A DNA stretch of 64,000 nucleotides from Colwellia sp. (GCA_013215385.1 JABSOY010000008.1:186001-250000); one strand, 5' to 3'; positions 19,156-28,248 are shown, counted from the first letter of the stretch. The notes: a model not told the origin generated them from the letters alone. Numbers and translations are program-made.

Positions 19156-20373
19156 ATGTCATTAAAGAAAGAAGATTTAATTGCCTTAAATCGCACCGGT
19201 GAAAACCTTAAAAACCTCTTGCGCAATATTATTGTTAAGTTTCCTCCCACAGCCCAAAATATTACTGGCATGTCTAAATGGCTTGATTTTAACCGCTCTA
19301 ATTGTCAGCGCATTATTAATGGCGTAAAAAAAGCAAAAGACGGGCAAGAAGTTTTATGTTTCTTACCGGGCATTGCCGGTTTAGAAGACTTTATTGTGCA
19401 AGCAGAAATGCAAGAACATGATCAGCAATTACTCCTCGATGCTAAAAAAGCGATTAAGGTCTTTGATAACCAGATAAAAAAGTATGCGCGTAGCCATGCC
19501 GATTTAAAACGCTTATTAGATAGTCGAACAACATCGTTAAGTTCTAGAAGCGCAAATTTAACGGCAGAAGAAAAACGCGAGCAACATTTTTTAGCATCGA
19601 AACAACTAATTGACTCTTCGATAGGGACACTTTTTTCTTGTTACATATTAACTGAAAACCAGCAAGATAAAGAGTTCTTGCATGAAATTGCATTGATAAG
19701 CAAACAACAAATAACGCGCTCTGAAGCATCTCCGCCTTTTGTGCAGTTTTATACTCACCCTCACCCGGATAATTTCACTGCACCCGCAGAGATAACTAAA
19801 GAGTCGACTCTTAGCGCTTCTGGCTTTCTTGTTGGTGTGTCAAAGGAATATTCAACAATAGGCCTACTTGATGCGTATTCTAGTTATTCACCCAGTAATT
19901 CAGGCATTGTTTTTAATGGTTTACCTTCTGATGAGCCTTTTGATGCAACTTTTATTTTTAGTAACCCGGATGAATTAGCAAATCCTTTAGTGAATAAAAG
20001 TCAATGTAGTTCGACCAGTATTTCAATTAAAAATCCGACTAAAAAATTAGTGATGTTAGTCTTTTTAGAAAAAAAACTCGACATGCGTAGTACAGTAAAT
20101 GTCGGTTGTTATTCTGGAAATCAAAAAGTTGAAGAAGGAAAACTGCGTGCTGATGATATGTGGACGGAACGTTTACCTGAATTTCCAGAATTGAATGTCG
20201 TACACCCATCTTCCCCCCGAGCCAAGCAAAGTGCAGATCTTGAAATGGGTAAAATGACAGATTACCTTTTTAACTTATCTGGGCTTAATAAAAATGATTA
20301 TGTTTGTTATATGGTGGAAGTTGACTATCCTATTTGGTCATCAACTTACCGTTTGTATTTCGAACATTCTTAA
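19156..20373 (+). CDS. Protein of unknown function with helix-turn-helix-like N-terminus
   Basis: 405 aa, no signal peptide and no membrane helix. I do not recognise the family. Residues 40-60 (SKWLDFNRSNCQRIINGVKK) look like a helix-turn-helix of the type that reads DNA or recognises a regulator partner. The middle (about 100-170) is helical and charged. The C-terminal half is beta-rich, with several cysteines and a terminal YPIWSSTYRLYFEH. A good ribosome site (GGAAGATGAG) precedes the ATG. It is convergent with the hemolysin III gene, 19 bp away. A transcriptional regulator is possible but unproven. Confidence 0.55.
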   Translation: MSLKKEDLIALNRTGENLKNLLRNIIVKFPPTAQNITGMSKWLDFNRSNCQRIINGVKKAKDGQEVLCFLPGIAGLEDFIVQAEMQEHDQQLLLDAKKAIKVFDNQIKKYARSHADLKRLLDSRTTSLSSRSANLTAEEKREQHFLASKQLIDSSIGTLFSCYILTENQQDKEFLHEIALISKQQITRSEASPPFVQFYTHPHPDNFTAPAEITKESTLSASGFLVGVSKEYSTIGLLDAYSSYSPSNSGIVFNGLPSDEPFDATFIFSNPDELANPLVNKSQCSSTSISIKNPTKKLVMLVFLEKKLDMRSTVNVGCYSGNQKVEEGKLRADDMWTERLPEFPELNVVHPSSPRAKQSADLEMGKMTDYLFNLSGLNKNDYVCYMVEVDYPIWSSTYRLYFEHS

Positions 20374-20392
20374 TCGCGCTAAAATGATAGTT

Positions 20393-21028
20393 TTATAGAT
20401 AATAATAGATCATAAAAAAATGGCAACTGGCACCGGCTAGCACAAATAGGTGCCAAATCGCATGATTAAACACAATACGTTTTTGTACATAAAATATCAC
20501 ACCAAAACAGTAAATAGCGCCACCAATAGCGAGTAATGTCAGTGCTTGGCTGGTTAGTTTTTGCTGTAATTGTTCAATAATGGTGATAGATATTAGTCCC
20601 ATTCCTAAATATGTTGCTAGCGATATTTTTTTATAGCGATGGCCGAATTTCAGTTTGAAAAAAATGCCGAGAATGGCTAACCCCCAAATAATTGCGAGCA
20701 TAATCATACCGAGTTGATCATTTAACGATACCACCATTAATGGTGTGTAAGTTCCTGCTATCAATAAATAAATTGCACAATGGTCGAGTAGTTTAAAAAA
20801 CTTTTTTTTATGAATGTTTTGGCTTGCATGATAAAAAGTTGACGCCGAGAATAATAAAAATAAGCTCACACCATAAATTGAATAGCTAATTATTTTGCCA
20901 AAGTGAGCTTCGGTAAGCGCAGTGGTAACTAAGATATAACAAGCAACAATGGCAAGAACAGCTCCAATCGCATGACTGAGCGTATTGGCGATTTCTTCAT
21001 TTCGGCTATAACTGGTTTGGCTTGACAT
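20393..21028 (-). CDS. trhA: Hemolysin III / PAQR-family membrane protein
   Basis: 211 aa with about seven membrane helices. The N-terminal EEIANTLSHAIGAVLAI, the STFYH motif after the third helix, the LDHCAIYLLIAGTYTP block and the C-terminal IWHLFVLAGASCHFF are all typical of the hemolysin III/TrhA family. The conserved histidines suggest a metal site as in PAQR receptors. Bacterial members have been linked to membrane lipid homeostasis; haemolysis is not implied. AGGA lies just upstream of the ATG. Confidence 0.88.
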   Translation of the reverse strand: MSSQTSYSRNEEIANTLSHAIGAVLAIVACYILVTTALTEAHFGKIISYSIYGVSLFLLFSASTFYHASQNIHKKKFFKLLDHCAIYLLIAGTYTPLMVVSLNDQLGMIMLAIIWGLAILGIFFKLKFGHRYKKISLATYLGMGLISITIIEQLQQKLTSQALTLLAIGGAIYCFGVIFYVQKRIVFNHAIWHLFVLAGASCHFFMIYYYL

Positions 21029-21127
21029 TATTTATCCTAATCTATTATTTCAGTGAACACTTGTACGCTGAAATTGTAACAGAAAATAAAATAGAAACAA
21101 GAGGTCTGACCATCGGGTTTTAGGCAT

Positions 21128-21152
21128 AAAAAAAGAGCTTAACTAAGCTCTT
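21128..21152 (-). terminator. Intrinsic terminator after the EF-hand gene
   Basis: On the - strand AAGAGCTTA pairs with TAAGCTCTT around a 2-base loop (21133-21152), followed by a run of seven T. It lies 73 bp past the stop of the EF-hand gene. Confidence 0.75.
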
Positions 21153-21224
21153 GATTTGGCATTAAATCATGATTTTATATTGTGAATAAATGCTTTGGAA
21201 AAAGAAACAGTAACCTTTAGCCAA

Positions 21225-21443
21225 CTAAAGCGCTAATTCAATCACCATAGCTTTAAGCTCATCTTTTGAAATAGAGTTATCATGATTGGTATCGAATTTA
21301 TTAAAAATGGTTTCGCACATACGAATACCTTTATCTTGTAATAGACAGTCGATTAACTCGACAAACTCGCCTCGATTAATCACGCCATCTTTATCTACAT
21401 CAAACACTTCAAATAATTCGTCAACCCACTGATTAATTTCCAT
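21225..21443 (-). CDS. Small EF-hand calcium-binding protein
   Basis: 72 aa made almost wholly of a paired EF-hand. Loop 1 is D15-V-D-K-D-G-V-I-N-R-G-E26 and loop 2 is D51-T-N-H-D-N-S-I-S-K-D-E62; both have the canonical acidic ligands at positions 1, 3, 5 and 12. There is no signal peptide, so it would be cytoplasmic, acting as a calcium buffer or sensor. AGAGGAT precedes the ATG, and it is a single-gene unit with its own terminator. Its target is unknown. Confidence 0.85.
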   Translation of the reverse strand: MEINQWVDELFEVFDVDKDGVINRGEFVELIDCLLQDKGIRMCETIFNKFDTNHDNSISKDELKAMVIELAL

Positions 21444-21647
21444 CAGTTATCCTCTTGATAAGTATTGCTTCTAATAAAGACTGTATCGTTTATTGATCTG
21501 TTTGGGAATGATTAATTGCAACATTTAGCGAATATTCGATTTTTAATCGCTAATCGAAGAAAGTTTATTCATTGCTAGAATAATTTGGATACATACTTAT
21601 GAGGCTAAGGTATATACTTTAACAAAATCAATAATTACTGAGTAGAA

Positions 21648-22001
21648 ATGACTATTACAAGATTAGAAACTAAGCCTAGGATGAGCCGTATTGTAAAACA
21701 TAATGGCGTTATCTATTTGTGTGGACAAGTTTGTAAAGATGCCAGTCAAGGTATTACCGAGCAAACGAGCTCTATGTTGGAAAAGGTTGATGAACTTCTT
21801 AGCCAAGCAGGTAGCGATAAAGAACATATTCTTTCGGCAACCATTTATGTAAAAGACATGAATGACTTTTCGCAAATGAATGAAGTTTGGGATGCTTGGG
21901 TGCCAGCAGGTTATGCGCCGGCAAGGGCTTGTGTTGAAGCCGCTATGGCGCGTGATGTTTTATTGGTAGAGATATCTGTAGTAGCGGCTGAAATCGCATA
22001 A
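21648..22001 (+). CDS. RidA-family (YjgF/YER057c/UK114) protein
   Basis: 117 aa. Members hydrolyse reactive enamine/imine intermediates from PLP enzymes. The family's key arginine is R93 in PARACVEA and the conserved glutamate is E108 in VLLVEIS. It belongs to one of the divergent Rid subfamilies rather than canonical RidA, judging by the N-terminus ([18 protein letters not shown]). It is monocistronic, with a clear terminator downstream. Confidence 0.87.
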   Translation: MTITRLETKPRMSRIVKHNGVIYLCGQVCKDASQGITEQTSSMLEKVDELLSQAGSDKEHILSATIYVKDMNDFSQMNEVWDAWVPAGYAPARACVEAAMARDVLLVEISVVAAEIA

Positions 22002-22081
22002 ATATCCATCATTTAATTACTTACCTCTATTGAGTCCGTTCGATAAAAATCAACAGAGATGTTTACTTACAATCATAACTT

Positions 22082-22122
22082 AAAAAATAGCACTGTAAAA
22101 ATTGACAGTGCTATTTTTTTTT
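22082..22122 (+). terminator. Intrinsic terminator after the RidA-family gene
   Basis: ATAGCACTGT pairs with ACAGTGCTAT (right arm from 22105) around an 8-base loop, flanked by A-runs on the left and nine T on the right. It would work for + transcription. Confidence 0.85.
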
Positions 22123-22182
22123 GTGTATGCTATTGCCATAAAGTTAATAAGCCTAATTTATAATAAAATTTAAGGATGAAGT

Positions 22183-22884
22183 ATGATTAAACTCTATGGT
22201 TTTGGACAAGCATTTGGTGTGGCTGACGCTAGCCCATTTGTGGTTAAAGTTGACTTGTTTTTAAAAATAGCTGGTATTGAATTTGAATATATTGGTGATT
22301 TTAATCAGTTAAAAAAATCGCCTAAAAATAAACTTCCTTTCATTGATGACAACGGCAAAAAAATTGGCGACTCTGCTTTTATTCTAAAATATCTTACTGA
22401 TAAATATGACGTTAAACTTGATGATCATTTAAACGAAATACAAAAATCGCAAGCAACACTTTATGCTAAAGCATTGGATGAAAGTCTGTATTGGTGTTTA
22501 GTTTATTCTCGCTGGGTGAAAGAAGATACTTGGCCATTACTTTATCAGGCATTCTTTAGTCAAATCCCAATTCCTTTTAAATGGGTTATGCCGGGTATTA
22601 TCCGTAAGGATGTAAAAAACACCTTAAGAAGACAAGGGTATGGTCGCCATAGCGAAACTGAGTTATTAAGCATAGCCGATGATCATTTTTCGGCACTTTC
22701 TATTTTATTAGGCGAAAATAAATATTGCTTTGGCGACCAAGTAAGCTCATTTGATGCCATCGCATATGCAGCATTGTGTGAATTTATTAGTGTAGATTTT
22801 CCCAATAGTTTTAATCAACAAGCCCGAAAATATGACAATTTAATCCAGTATTGTCAGCGTATAGAAGCAGAATATTATAGCTAA
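22183..22884 (+). CDS. Glutathione S-transferase family protein (metaxin/FAXC-like)
   Basis: 233 aa. The N-terminal thioredoxin-like domain begins IKLYGFGQAFGVADASPFVVK and contains KNKLPFIDDNGKKIGDSAFI, where the proline-containing turn and DS pair bind the gamma-glutamyl part of glutathione in GSTs. The C-terminal half is helical, with the GDQVSSFDAIAYA capping motif. The N-terminal style is closest to the FAXC/metaxin branch. No catalytic cysteine is obvious in the usual place. Substrate unknown; monocistronic. Confidence 0.8.
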   Translation: MIKLYGFGQAFGVADASPFVVKVDLFLKIAGIEFEYIGDFNQLKKSPKNKLPFIDDNGKKIGDSAFILKYLTDKYDVKLDDHLNEIQKSQATLYAKALDESLYWCLVYSRWVKEDTWPLLYQAFFSQIPIPFKWVMPGIIRKDVKNTLRRQGYGRHSETELLSIADDHFSALSILLGENKYCFGDQVSSFDAIAYAALCEFISVDFPNSFNQQARKYDNLIQYCQRIEAEYYS

Positions 22885-22915
22885 CCAAACTTAGGCTGAA
22901 CTTCTTGGAAACTTG

Positions 22916-22957
22916 AAAACGATAACTTATCAAAAATAAGTTATCGTTTTTATATTT
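22916..22957 (+). terminator. Intrinsic terminator after the GST gene
   Basis: AAAACGATAACTTAT (22916-22930) pairs with ATAAGTTATCGTTTT (22936-22950) around a 5-base loop, followed by a T-rich tail. Confidence 0.85.
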
Positions 22958-22988
22958 TGCAGGTCAATTCGTTATTTGGTCAATATGT

Positions 22989-23210
22989 CTAGGTTAATGA
23001 AAAATTTGCTAACAGTTTCAAAAGCATTGGTATTAAGCAATATGATAATAATGGCACTATAATGCCTACTGAAATTAAGCTAACTAAAAACCTGTCTTCG
23101 CTAATATAGAGAGCAACCAAACTCGGGATAAAATAAACCAGAGGTAGCAATAATAAAAAAGTTAACAATGCCATAAAATGTTTATTTAGCTTCAATGATG
23201 TTTCTTTCAT
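22989..23210 (-). CDS. Small two-helix membrane protein (DUF2798-like)
   Basis: 73 aa with two hydrophobic segments (about 12-33 and 40-62) and a lysine-rich N-terminus. A perfect AAGGAG lies six bases before the ATG, which makes it more credible than other small frames here. The layout, a basic start, two helices and a PMLLKLLANF-like end, resembles DUF2798 proteins, but the match is weak. It follows the YcaC-like gene by 38 bp on the same strand and may be in its operon. Confidence 0.6.
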   Translation of the reverse strand: MKETSLKLNKHFMALLTFLLLLPLVYFIPSLVALYISEDRFLVSLISVGIIVPLLSYCLIPMLLKLLANFSLT

Positions 23211-23248
23211 GGTAACTCCTTTCGTTACAACTAGATTATTAATAAAAA

Positions 23249-23869
23249 CTACTTAGCAAAATGACTATTCATCACGTAACCATATTTAGTGGTGTGGGCA
23301 GCAAGTACTTCACCTAAAGCCGAACCATGCTCACTACGCCAATCATTCATTATTTCAGCTAATACTGAGGCCCAAGTTGTTACTTTTACGCCCGCTTGGG
23401 TTAGGCGATGTAATGTCACCTCTTGCACGGTTTTGTTCCAAGTGCCTGATGCATCAATAACTGCATAGACATCGTAGCCTTCAGCAACTGCAGAAAGTGC
23501 AGGAAACAATAAACACACATCGGTAACGATACCTGCCATGATTATTTTTTTACGACCAGTTGCTCGTATTGCATCAGTAAAAGCTTTGCTGTCCCAAGCA
23601 TTAATCTGTCCTTCTCGTTCTATTATCTCTTCACCTAAGATATTGGTTATTTCAGGAATAACCGGGCCATTTGGACCTGCTGGTAAACTTGCAGTAATAA
23701 CCGATGGAAGATTGATCGCTTTAGCCGTTTTACATAAACCTTCAATATTACTTTTCAGCACTGTTGGATGTTCATCACCTACGGCGACCATCAGACCCGC
23801 TTGATGATCTATCATGGCAAGAACGGCATTTTCACTGGTTAAGAATTCTGAAAAACGTTGATTGTTCAT
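23249..23869 (-). CDS. Isochorismatase-family cysteine hydrolase, YcaC-like
   Basis: 206 aa and very similar in layout to E. coli YcaC: DHQAGL at 21-26 with catalytic D21, AGPNGPVIPEI, GQINAWDS, and VTDVC with C119 as the nucleophile, then FPALSAVAEGYDVY. The family hydrolyses amides or related bonds; the YcaC substrate is not established. A ribosome site AGAGAGATAA precedes the start. It lies downstream of the pirin gene in the same direction, and both are divergent from a LysR regulator, suggesting one regulated unit. Confidence 0.88.
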   Translation of the reverse strand: MNNQRFSEFLTSENAVLAMIDHQAGLMVAVGDEHPTVLKSNIEGLCKTAKAINLPSVITASLPAGPNGPVIPEITNILGEEIIEREGQINAWDSKAFTDAIRATGRKKIIMAGIVTDVCLLFPALSAVAEGYDVYAVIDASGTWNKTVQEVTLHRLTQAGVKVTTWASVLAEIMNDWRSEHGSALGEVLAAHTTKYGYVMNSHFAK

Positions 23870-23907
23870 TATATTATCTCTCTTAAATTTTTAGATGGAC
23901 TAGCTAG

Positions 23908-24588
23908 TTATTTAGTGGCGTATATGAAAATTATTTGCGCATCAGCAAGCACGCTGATCTCTAAGCCTTTAACATCATGTAATAAGCTTCTCGGTGGAAT
24001 AGTTTTGCCATTAGCGATAACATTACCCTTACTTATGTAGGCCATGACTTCCCCTTTATGAGTAAATTTTTGTTCTTTTAAAGCGTTAACCATGGAGATA
24101 GAGGTTTGGCTATACATAGTTTTCGTTTGATTTTTATTACCACCATAAATATGAACAAGTTCGCCTGCTTTCGGGCTATAAGCCTTATAACTGGCTTTCT
24201 CTCCTGATTTATCCGGTAATGCCCAAATTTGTATCAATTGATTTGGTTTACTGTCAGGGTTTATCTCATTGTGCGAAAAGCCTTCAGCGCCTGCTCTTTG
24301 CACTTGTGCTTGACCAATTGATAAACTTTGACCGTGTTCAAGTGAACCGGCATGGCTGACATTGCCATCGGCCATAATTGAAATCACGTCAATTTCTTTA
24401 TGTGGGTGCATACCTGTAGAGCCATTAGGTAAAAAGTTAGCATCTGCTAGGTAGACGAAGTTTTTTAATCCATTAACGGTTTCAGCGGTTTTTCTTGCAC
24501 CAAAGACACGTTCGTCCATAACAAACCTACGTTCTTTTAATCCTGCAAAGCCGCCTTGTGATAATTGTTTATAACTTAAAATGTCCAT
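23908..24588 (-). CDS. Pirin-family protein (YhhW-like bicupin)
   Basis: 226 aa. The metal ligands of pirins are visible: H61 and H63 in GMHPHKEID, and H106 and E108 in GFSHNE. In YhhW this site supports quercetin 2,3-dioxygenase activity in vitro; the physiological role is unclear. The second cupin half lacks ligands, as usual. GGAAAG precedes the ATG. It is the first gene of the pirin/YcaC unit, 150 bp from the divergent LysR gene. Confidence 0.88.
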   Translation of the reverse strand: MDILSYKQLSQGGFAGLKERRFVMDERVFGARKTAETVNGLKNFVYLADANFLPNGSTGMHPHKEIDVISIMADGNVSHAGSLEHGQSLSIGQAQVQRAGAEGFSHNEINPDSKPNQLIQIWALPDKSGEKASYKAYSPKAGELVHIYGGNKNQTKTMYSQTSISMVNALKEQKFTHKGEVMAYISKGNVIANGKTIPPRSLLHDVKGLEISVLADAQIIFIYATK

Positions 24589-24738
24589 TTACTTTCCTAA
24601 ATACGGTTGTCTTTCGATGAGGTCATTCTATTACTTGGGTATATCTAGATAAATAAGCAAAAAAACAACTTACTGTTCTATTTAAGGTTACAATGATTTG
24701 TTTTTATACCAAGGATAAGTTGATAAATAGGAGGTAAA

Positions 24739-25629
24739 ATGACTGAGTTAAATAACTTGAACGATATGATGGTTTTTTTGAATGTTGCTGAGCAAGGGAG
24801 TTTTACCGCTGCGGCGAATAAAATAGGACTTCCTAAGTCAAACATTAGCCGAAAAATTTCCCGCCTGGAAGAAAAACTATCGGTGAAACTAATCGAGCGG
24901 TCTACGCGTGCTTTGCATTTAACGGAAATAGGGCAAGTGTATTTTCAACATTGCCAGCGAATTTTTGAAGAAATGCAAAATGCGCAGTTATGCGTTGAAA
25001 ACCTATCGGCGACACCGAAAGGGAAAATCAAACTTTGTACTTCTGTGGGAGCGGGACAGGGCTTATTGGCAAAACCTCTTGCTGACTTTTATCAGTTGTA
25101 TCCTGATATCGACATCGATTTAAAATTAACTAATCGACGTGTGGATATTGTTGAGGAAGGATTTGATCTGGCTGTGCGTGTTGGTGAATCGCCAGACTCT
25201 ACTTTGCTCTCTAAAAAGTTAGTGACAGTTAAATTGGCACTTTTTTCTAGTCCAACTTATATAAAAGAACATGATAAAATAACGTCACCGGAACAGCTGT
25301 CTGCTCACCAATGTTTGTTAATGAACAGTGTTAATGACAAAGCTATTTGGCAACTTTATGCCCAGAACGAGCAATGCAGTGTGCGTTTTACTCCTCGAAT
25401 CAGGGCTGATGACTTTAATGTCCTTAAAACAATGGTAATTAATCATTGCGGAATTGGTTTATTTCCCGAATATTTATGTAACGATGAACTAAAACAGGGG
25501 CTGATGCAAAGAGTCTTACCGCACTGGACCGGCAGAACAATTGATATCTATGCAATATATCCAAGTAGAAAAGGTGTCACGCCAAAAATTAGAGTATTAT
25601 TAGACTTTCTTGCTGAACGTCTGAATTAA
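24739..25629 (+). CDS. LysR-family transcriptional regulator
   Basis: 296 aa. Winged helix-turn-helix at about 8-65 (FLNVAEQGSFTAAANKIGLP, then SRKISRLEEKLSVKLIERSTR), followed by the effector-binding domain. It most resembles the CrgA/DsdC-like group that often controls a divergent neighbour. The 150-bp divergent gap holds a TATCTAGATA palindrome at 24642-24651, a possible operator. A good site, AGGAGGT-like (TAGGAGGTAAA), precedes the ATG. It likely regulates the pirin and YcaC-like genes. Confidence 0.9.
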   Translation: MTELNNLNDMMVFLNVAEQGSFTAAANKIGLPKSNISRKISRLEEKLSVKLIERSTRALHLTEIGQVYFQHCQRIFEEMQNAQLCVENLSATPKGKIKLCTSVGAGQGLLAKPLADFYQLYPDIDIDLKLTNRRVDIVEEGFDLAVRVGESPDSTLLSKKLVTVKLALFSSPTYIKEHDKITSPEQLSAHQCLLMNSVNDKAIWQLYAQNEQCSVRFTPRIRADDFNVLKTMVINHCGIGLFPEYLCNDELKQGLMQRVLPHWTGRTIDIYAIYPSRKGVTPKIRVLLDFLAERLN

Positions 25630-25666
25630 CCTATAGCGACTCGTTACCACTTTCCAAAGGAACGTC

Positions 25667-27613
25667 ATGAATAACTCTCCAATACCGCCATTTTATTCGA
25701 CATTAAAGCAAACATTTGGCTTTGATGAATTTCGACATGGGCAAGAACAAACAATCAGCCAACTATTAAATAGTCATTCATCACTGTCTATCTTTCCAAC
25801 CGGCTCGGGTAAGTCATTATGTTATCAATTAACGGCGTTACATTTACCGCATTTAACCTTAGTTGTGTCACCGTTATTAGCCTTGATGAAAGATCAACTA
25901 GAGTTTTTAGCAGGTAAAGGAATTGCTGCCGCGAGTATAGATTCAACTTTAACTCCGGATCAAAACCAGCAAGTTATGGCTGATACTCGTTCTGGAAAAA
26001 TTAAAATACTTATGGTCTCGGTAGAGCGTTTTAAAAATGAACGTTTTCGTCAGTTTATCGACTCGGTTAATGTGTCAATGTTAGTCGTTGATGAGGCACA
26101 TTGTATTTCTGAATGGGGGCACAACTTTCGCCCTGATTATTTGAAACTTCCTGCTTATCGCCAAGAGTTAAATATTCCTTTGGTGTTATTACTTACCGCG
26201 ACAGCAACGAAAAAAGTAAAAAATGATATGGCGGGTAAATTTTCCATCGCGCCGGAGCATATTGTACAAACCGGTTTTTATCGAGCTAATTTAGATTTAG
26301 CTGTTGTACCTGTGTCTACTCAATATAAAAACCAGCAATTATTAACCAGCATTCAACAGCAGTCAGGCTGTGGCATTGTTTATGTGACTTTACAACAAAG
26401 TGCTGAGCAAGTGGCTGAATTCCTAGTGAGAAACCAATTGAATGCCAAGGCTTATCATGCTGGGTTTGTTAGTGATCAGCGGCAAAGTATTCAAAATGAA
26501 TTCATGTCGGGCAAGGTTGACATTATTGTTGCGACTATTGCTTTTGGTATGGGGATAGATAAATCGGACATTCGTTTTGTTATTCATTACGATTTACCTA
26601 AATCAATTGAAAACTATAGCCAAGAAATTGGCCGAGCAGGGCGCGATGGTTTGCCATCAAACTGTATAACCTTAGCCAATTTAGACGGTTTAAATACCGT
26701 TGAAAATTTTGTTTTTGGCGATACACCAGAACTCAGTGGTATTGAGCATGTTTTAGCTAATATTAAAGCTGAGTGTCAGAATGGTCGTTGGGAATTACAA
26801 GGATTGTCGTTGTCAAATGCCAGTAATATTCGTCAACTACCGATGAAAACTTTGCTGGTACAGCTTGAACTCTATGGTGTGGTAAAACCGTTATTCTCAT
26901 ATTTTGCCGATTTTAAATATAAATTTACTACCAGCAAAGAAGACGTTTTAAATACTTTCAAAGGTGAACGCCGTGAATTCCTACAGGCTGTTTTTCAACA
27001 CAGTAAATTCAAGAAAATATGGGGGGAGCCAGACTTTGATGCCTTATTCAAACACTATCAATGCGAACGAAGCCGTGTGGTTACTGCGTTAGAATATTTA
27101 CAAGAATCTCGATTAATCGTTTTAGAAACCAAAAAAATTACCGAAGTCTATCGTGTTAATGAAATGGAACTAGCAGATCCTTCGCTAGCGACAAACTTAC
27201 AGAAATACTTTTTTGACAAAGAACAAAGTGAAATAAAACGCATAGCGGCATTAGTTCGTTTTTTTGAATTAGATAAATGCTTAAGTAGAAATTTATCTTT
27301 ATATTTTGACGACAATCAAGTCACTGAAAACTGTGGGCATTGTTCTGTTTGTCGCAAGCAAGTTGCCAAACTTGATTATTCTTCGCCAATTAATTGGCCT
27401 AATGATCAACAGCTTAAAAGCTATTTAACTGAGTTGATTGAACATATGAAACATAAAACTAGTGCTGAGCTTTCAATAGAGACCCAAAGCCGGTTCTTAA
27501 CCGGCTTAATGGTGCCACTTTTTAGTCGAAATAAAGTCAAGCAATTATCGGGTTTTGCTTGTTGTGAGAATATTCGTTATCAAGATGTGCGAAATAAAGT
27601 CGCGCAATTTTAG
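25667..27613 (+). CDS. RecQ-family ATP-dependent DNA helicase
   Basis: 648 aa. 3'-5' superfamily 2 helicase. Walker A is PTGSGKS (44-50), the DEAH box is at 142-145 (DEAHC), and the RecQ aromatic-rich/motif VI region QEIGRAGRDG is present. A zinc module follows (C near 538, then CGHCSVC around 558-564). The last 80 residues do not look like an HRDC domain, so this is the shorter RecQ-like subfamily and may not be the housekeeping RecQ. AAAGGAACGTC precedes the ATG. Confidence 0.88.
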   Translation: MNNSPIPPFYSTLKQTFGFDEFRHGQEQTISQLLNSHSSLSIFPTGSGKSLCYQLTALHLPHLTLVVSPLLALMKDQLEFLAGKGIAAASIDSTLTPDQNQQVMADTRSGKIKILMVSVERFKNERFRQFIDSVNVSMLVVDEAHCISEWGHNFRPDYLKLPAYRQELNIPLVLLLTATATKKVKNDMAGKFSIAPEHIVQTGFYRANLDLAVVPVSTQYKNQQLLTSIQQQSGCGIVYVTLQQSAEQVAEFLVRNQLNAKAYHAGFVSDQRQSIQNEFMSGKVDIIVATIAFGMGIDKSDIRFVIHYDLPKSIENYSQEIGRAGRDGLPSNCITLANLDGLNTVENFVFGDTPELSGIEHVLANIKAECQNGRWELQGLSLSNASNIRQLPMKTLLVQLELYGVVKPLFSYFADFKYKFTTSKEDVLNTFKGERREFLQAVFQHSKFKKIWGEPDFDALFKHYQCERSRVVTALEYLQESRLIVLETKKITEVYRVNEMELADPSLATNLQKYFFDKEQSEIKRIAALVRFFELDKCLSRNLSLYFDDNQVTENCGHCSVCRKQVAKLDYSSPINWPNDQQLKSYLTELIEHMKHKTSAELSIETQSRFLTGLMVPLFSRNKVKQLSGFACCENIRYQDVRNKVAQF

Positions 27614-27635
27614 GTGGTTGGTGGTTTATACAGGC

Positions 27636-27677
27636 TAAATAACAAGGGTTAAATAACAGGGATTAAATAACAAGGGT
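27636..27677. repeat. Tandem repeat, 14 bp x 3
   Basis: Three adjacent copies of TAAATAACAAGGGT, the middle one with small changes, lie between the helicase stop and its terminator. It is probably a slippage product with no visible function. Confidence 0.8.
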
Positions 27678-27701
27678 CTATATGTATTGGCCACTTAACT
27701 A

Positions 27702-27732
27702 TTAAAAAAGACGCATTAGGCGTCTTTTTTAA
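27702..27732. terminator. Bidirectional terminator between the RecQ-like gene and slyD
   Basis: TTAAAAAAGACGC (27702-27714) pairs with GCGTCTTTTTTAA (27720-27732) around a 5-base loop. A-run and T-run on opposite sides make it suited to both converging genes. Confidence 0.9.
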
Positions 27733-27759
27733 TTCGATTTTGAACATAGGTAAAAAAAA

Positions 27760-28248
27760 CTAGTGTTCGTGACCACAACCGCCTTCACCATGAACATGGC
27801 CGTGGGTTAATTCATCTTCTGTCGCATCGCGAACTTCTAAAATATCGACATCAAATTTTAAGTCCATACCCGCTAGAGGATGGTTGCCATCAACCGTAAT
27901 TTCGTCATCGGTAACATCGATAACAATTACTGTTTGCTCACCATCATCCGTTGTTGCGCGCAATTGTGAGCCTACCGCTAGGTCTTCAACACTGTCAAAC
28001 ATGCTTTTCGGTACGGTTTGTACAAATTCGTCATGTCGATCGCCATAAGCATTTTCTGCACTGACTGCAACTTCAAATTTGTCACCAACGACATGGTCAA
28101 CTAATGCGTCTTCTAAGCCCGGAATTAAGTAACCTGTTCCGTAAATAATCGATAATGGTTTGTGATCATAAGAGCTATCAATTAAGGTATCTTCGCTGTC
28201 AGATACGGCATAATGTAATACGACAACTTTGTTTTCTGAAATTTTCAT
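27760..28248 (-). CDS. slyD: FKBP-type peptidyl-prolyl isomerase, SlyD-like
   Basis: 162 aa. The FKBP domain starts KISENKVVVLHYAV and contains GTGYLIPGLEDAL and the inserted chaperone (IF) flap with AYGDRHDEFVQTVPKSMF. The C-terminus is histidine-rich (THGHVHGEGGCGHEH), the metal-binding tail of SlyD, used in nickel homeostasis and hydrogenase maturation in E. coli. The tail is shorter than the E. coli one. AGGATAATAA precedes the ATG. Confidence 0.92.
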   Translation of the reverse strand: MKISENKVVVLHYAVSDSEDTLIDSSYDHKPLSIIYGTGYLIPGLEDALVDHVVGDKFEVAVSAENAYGDRHDEFVQTVPKSMFDSVEDLAVGSQLRATTDDGEQTVIVIDVTDDEITVDGNHPLAGMDLKFDVDILEVRDATEDELTHGHVHGEGGCGHEH

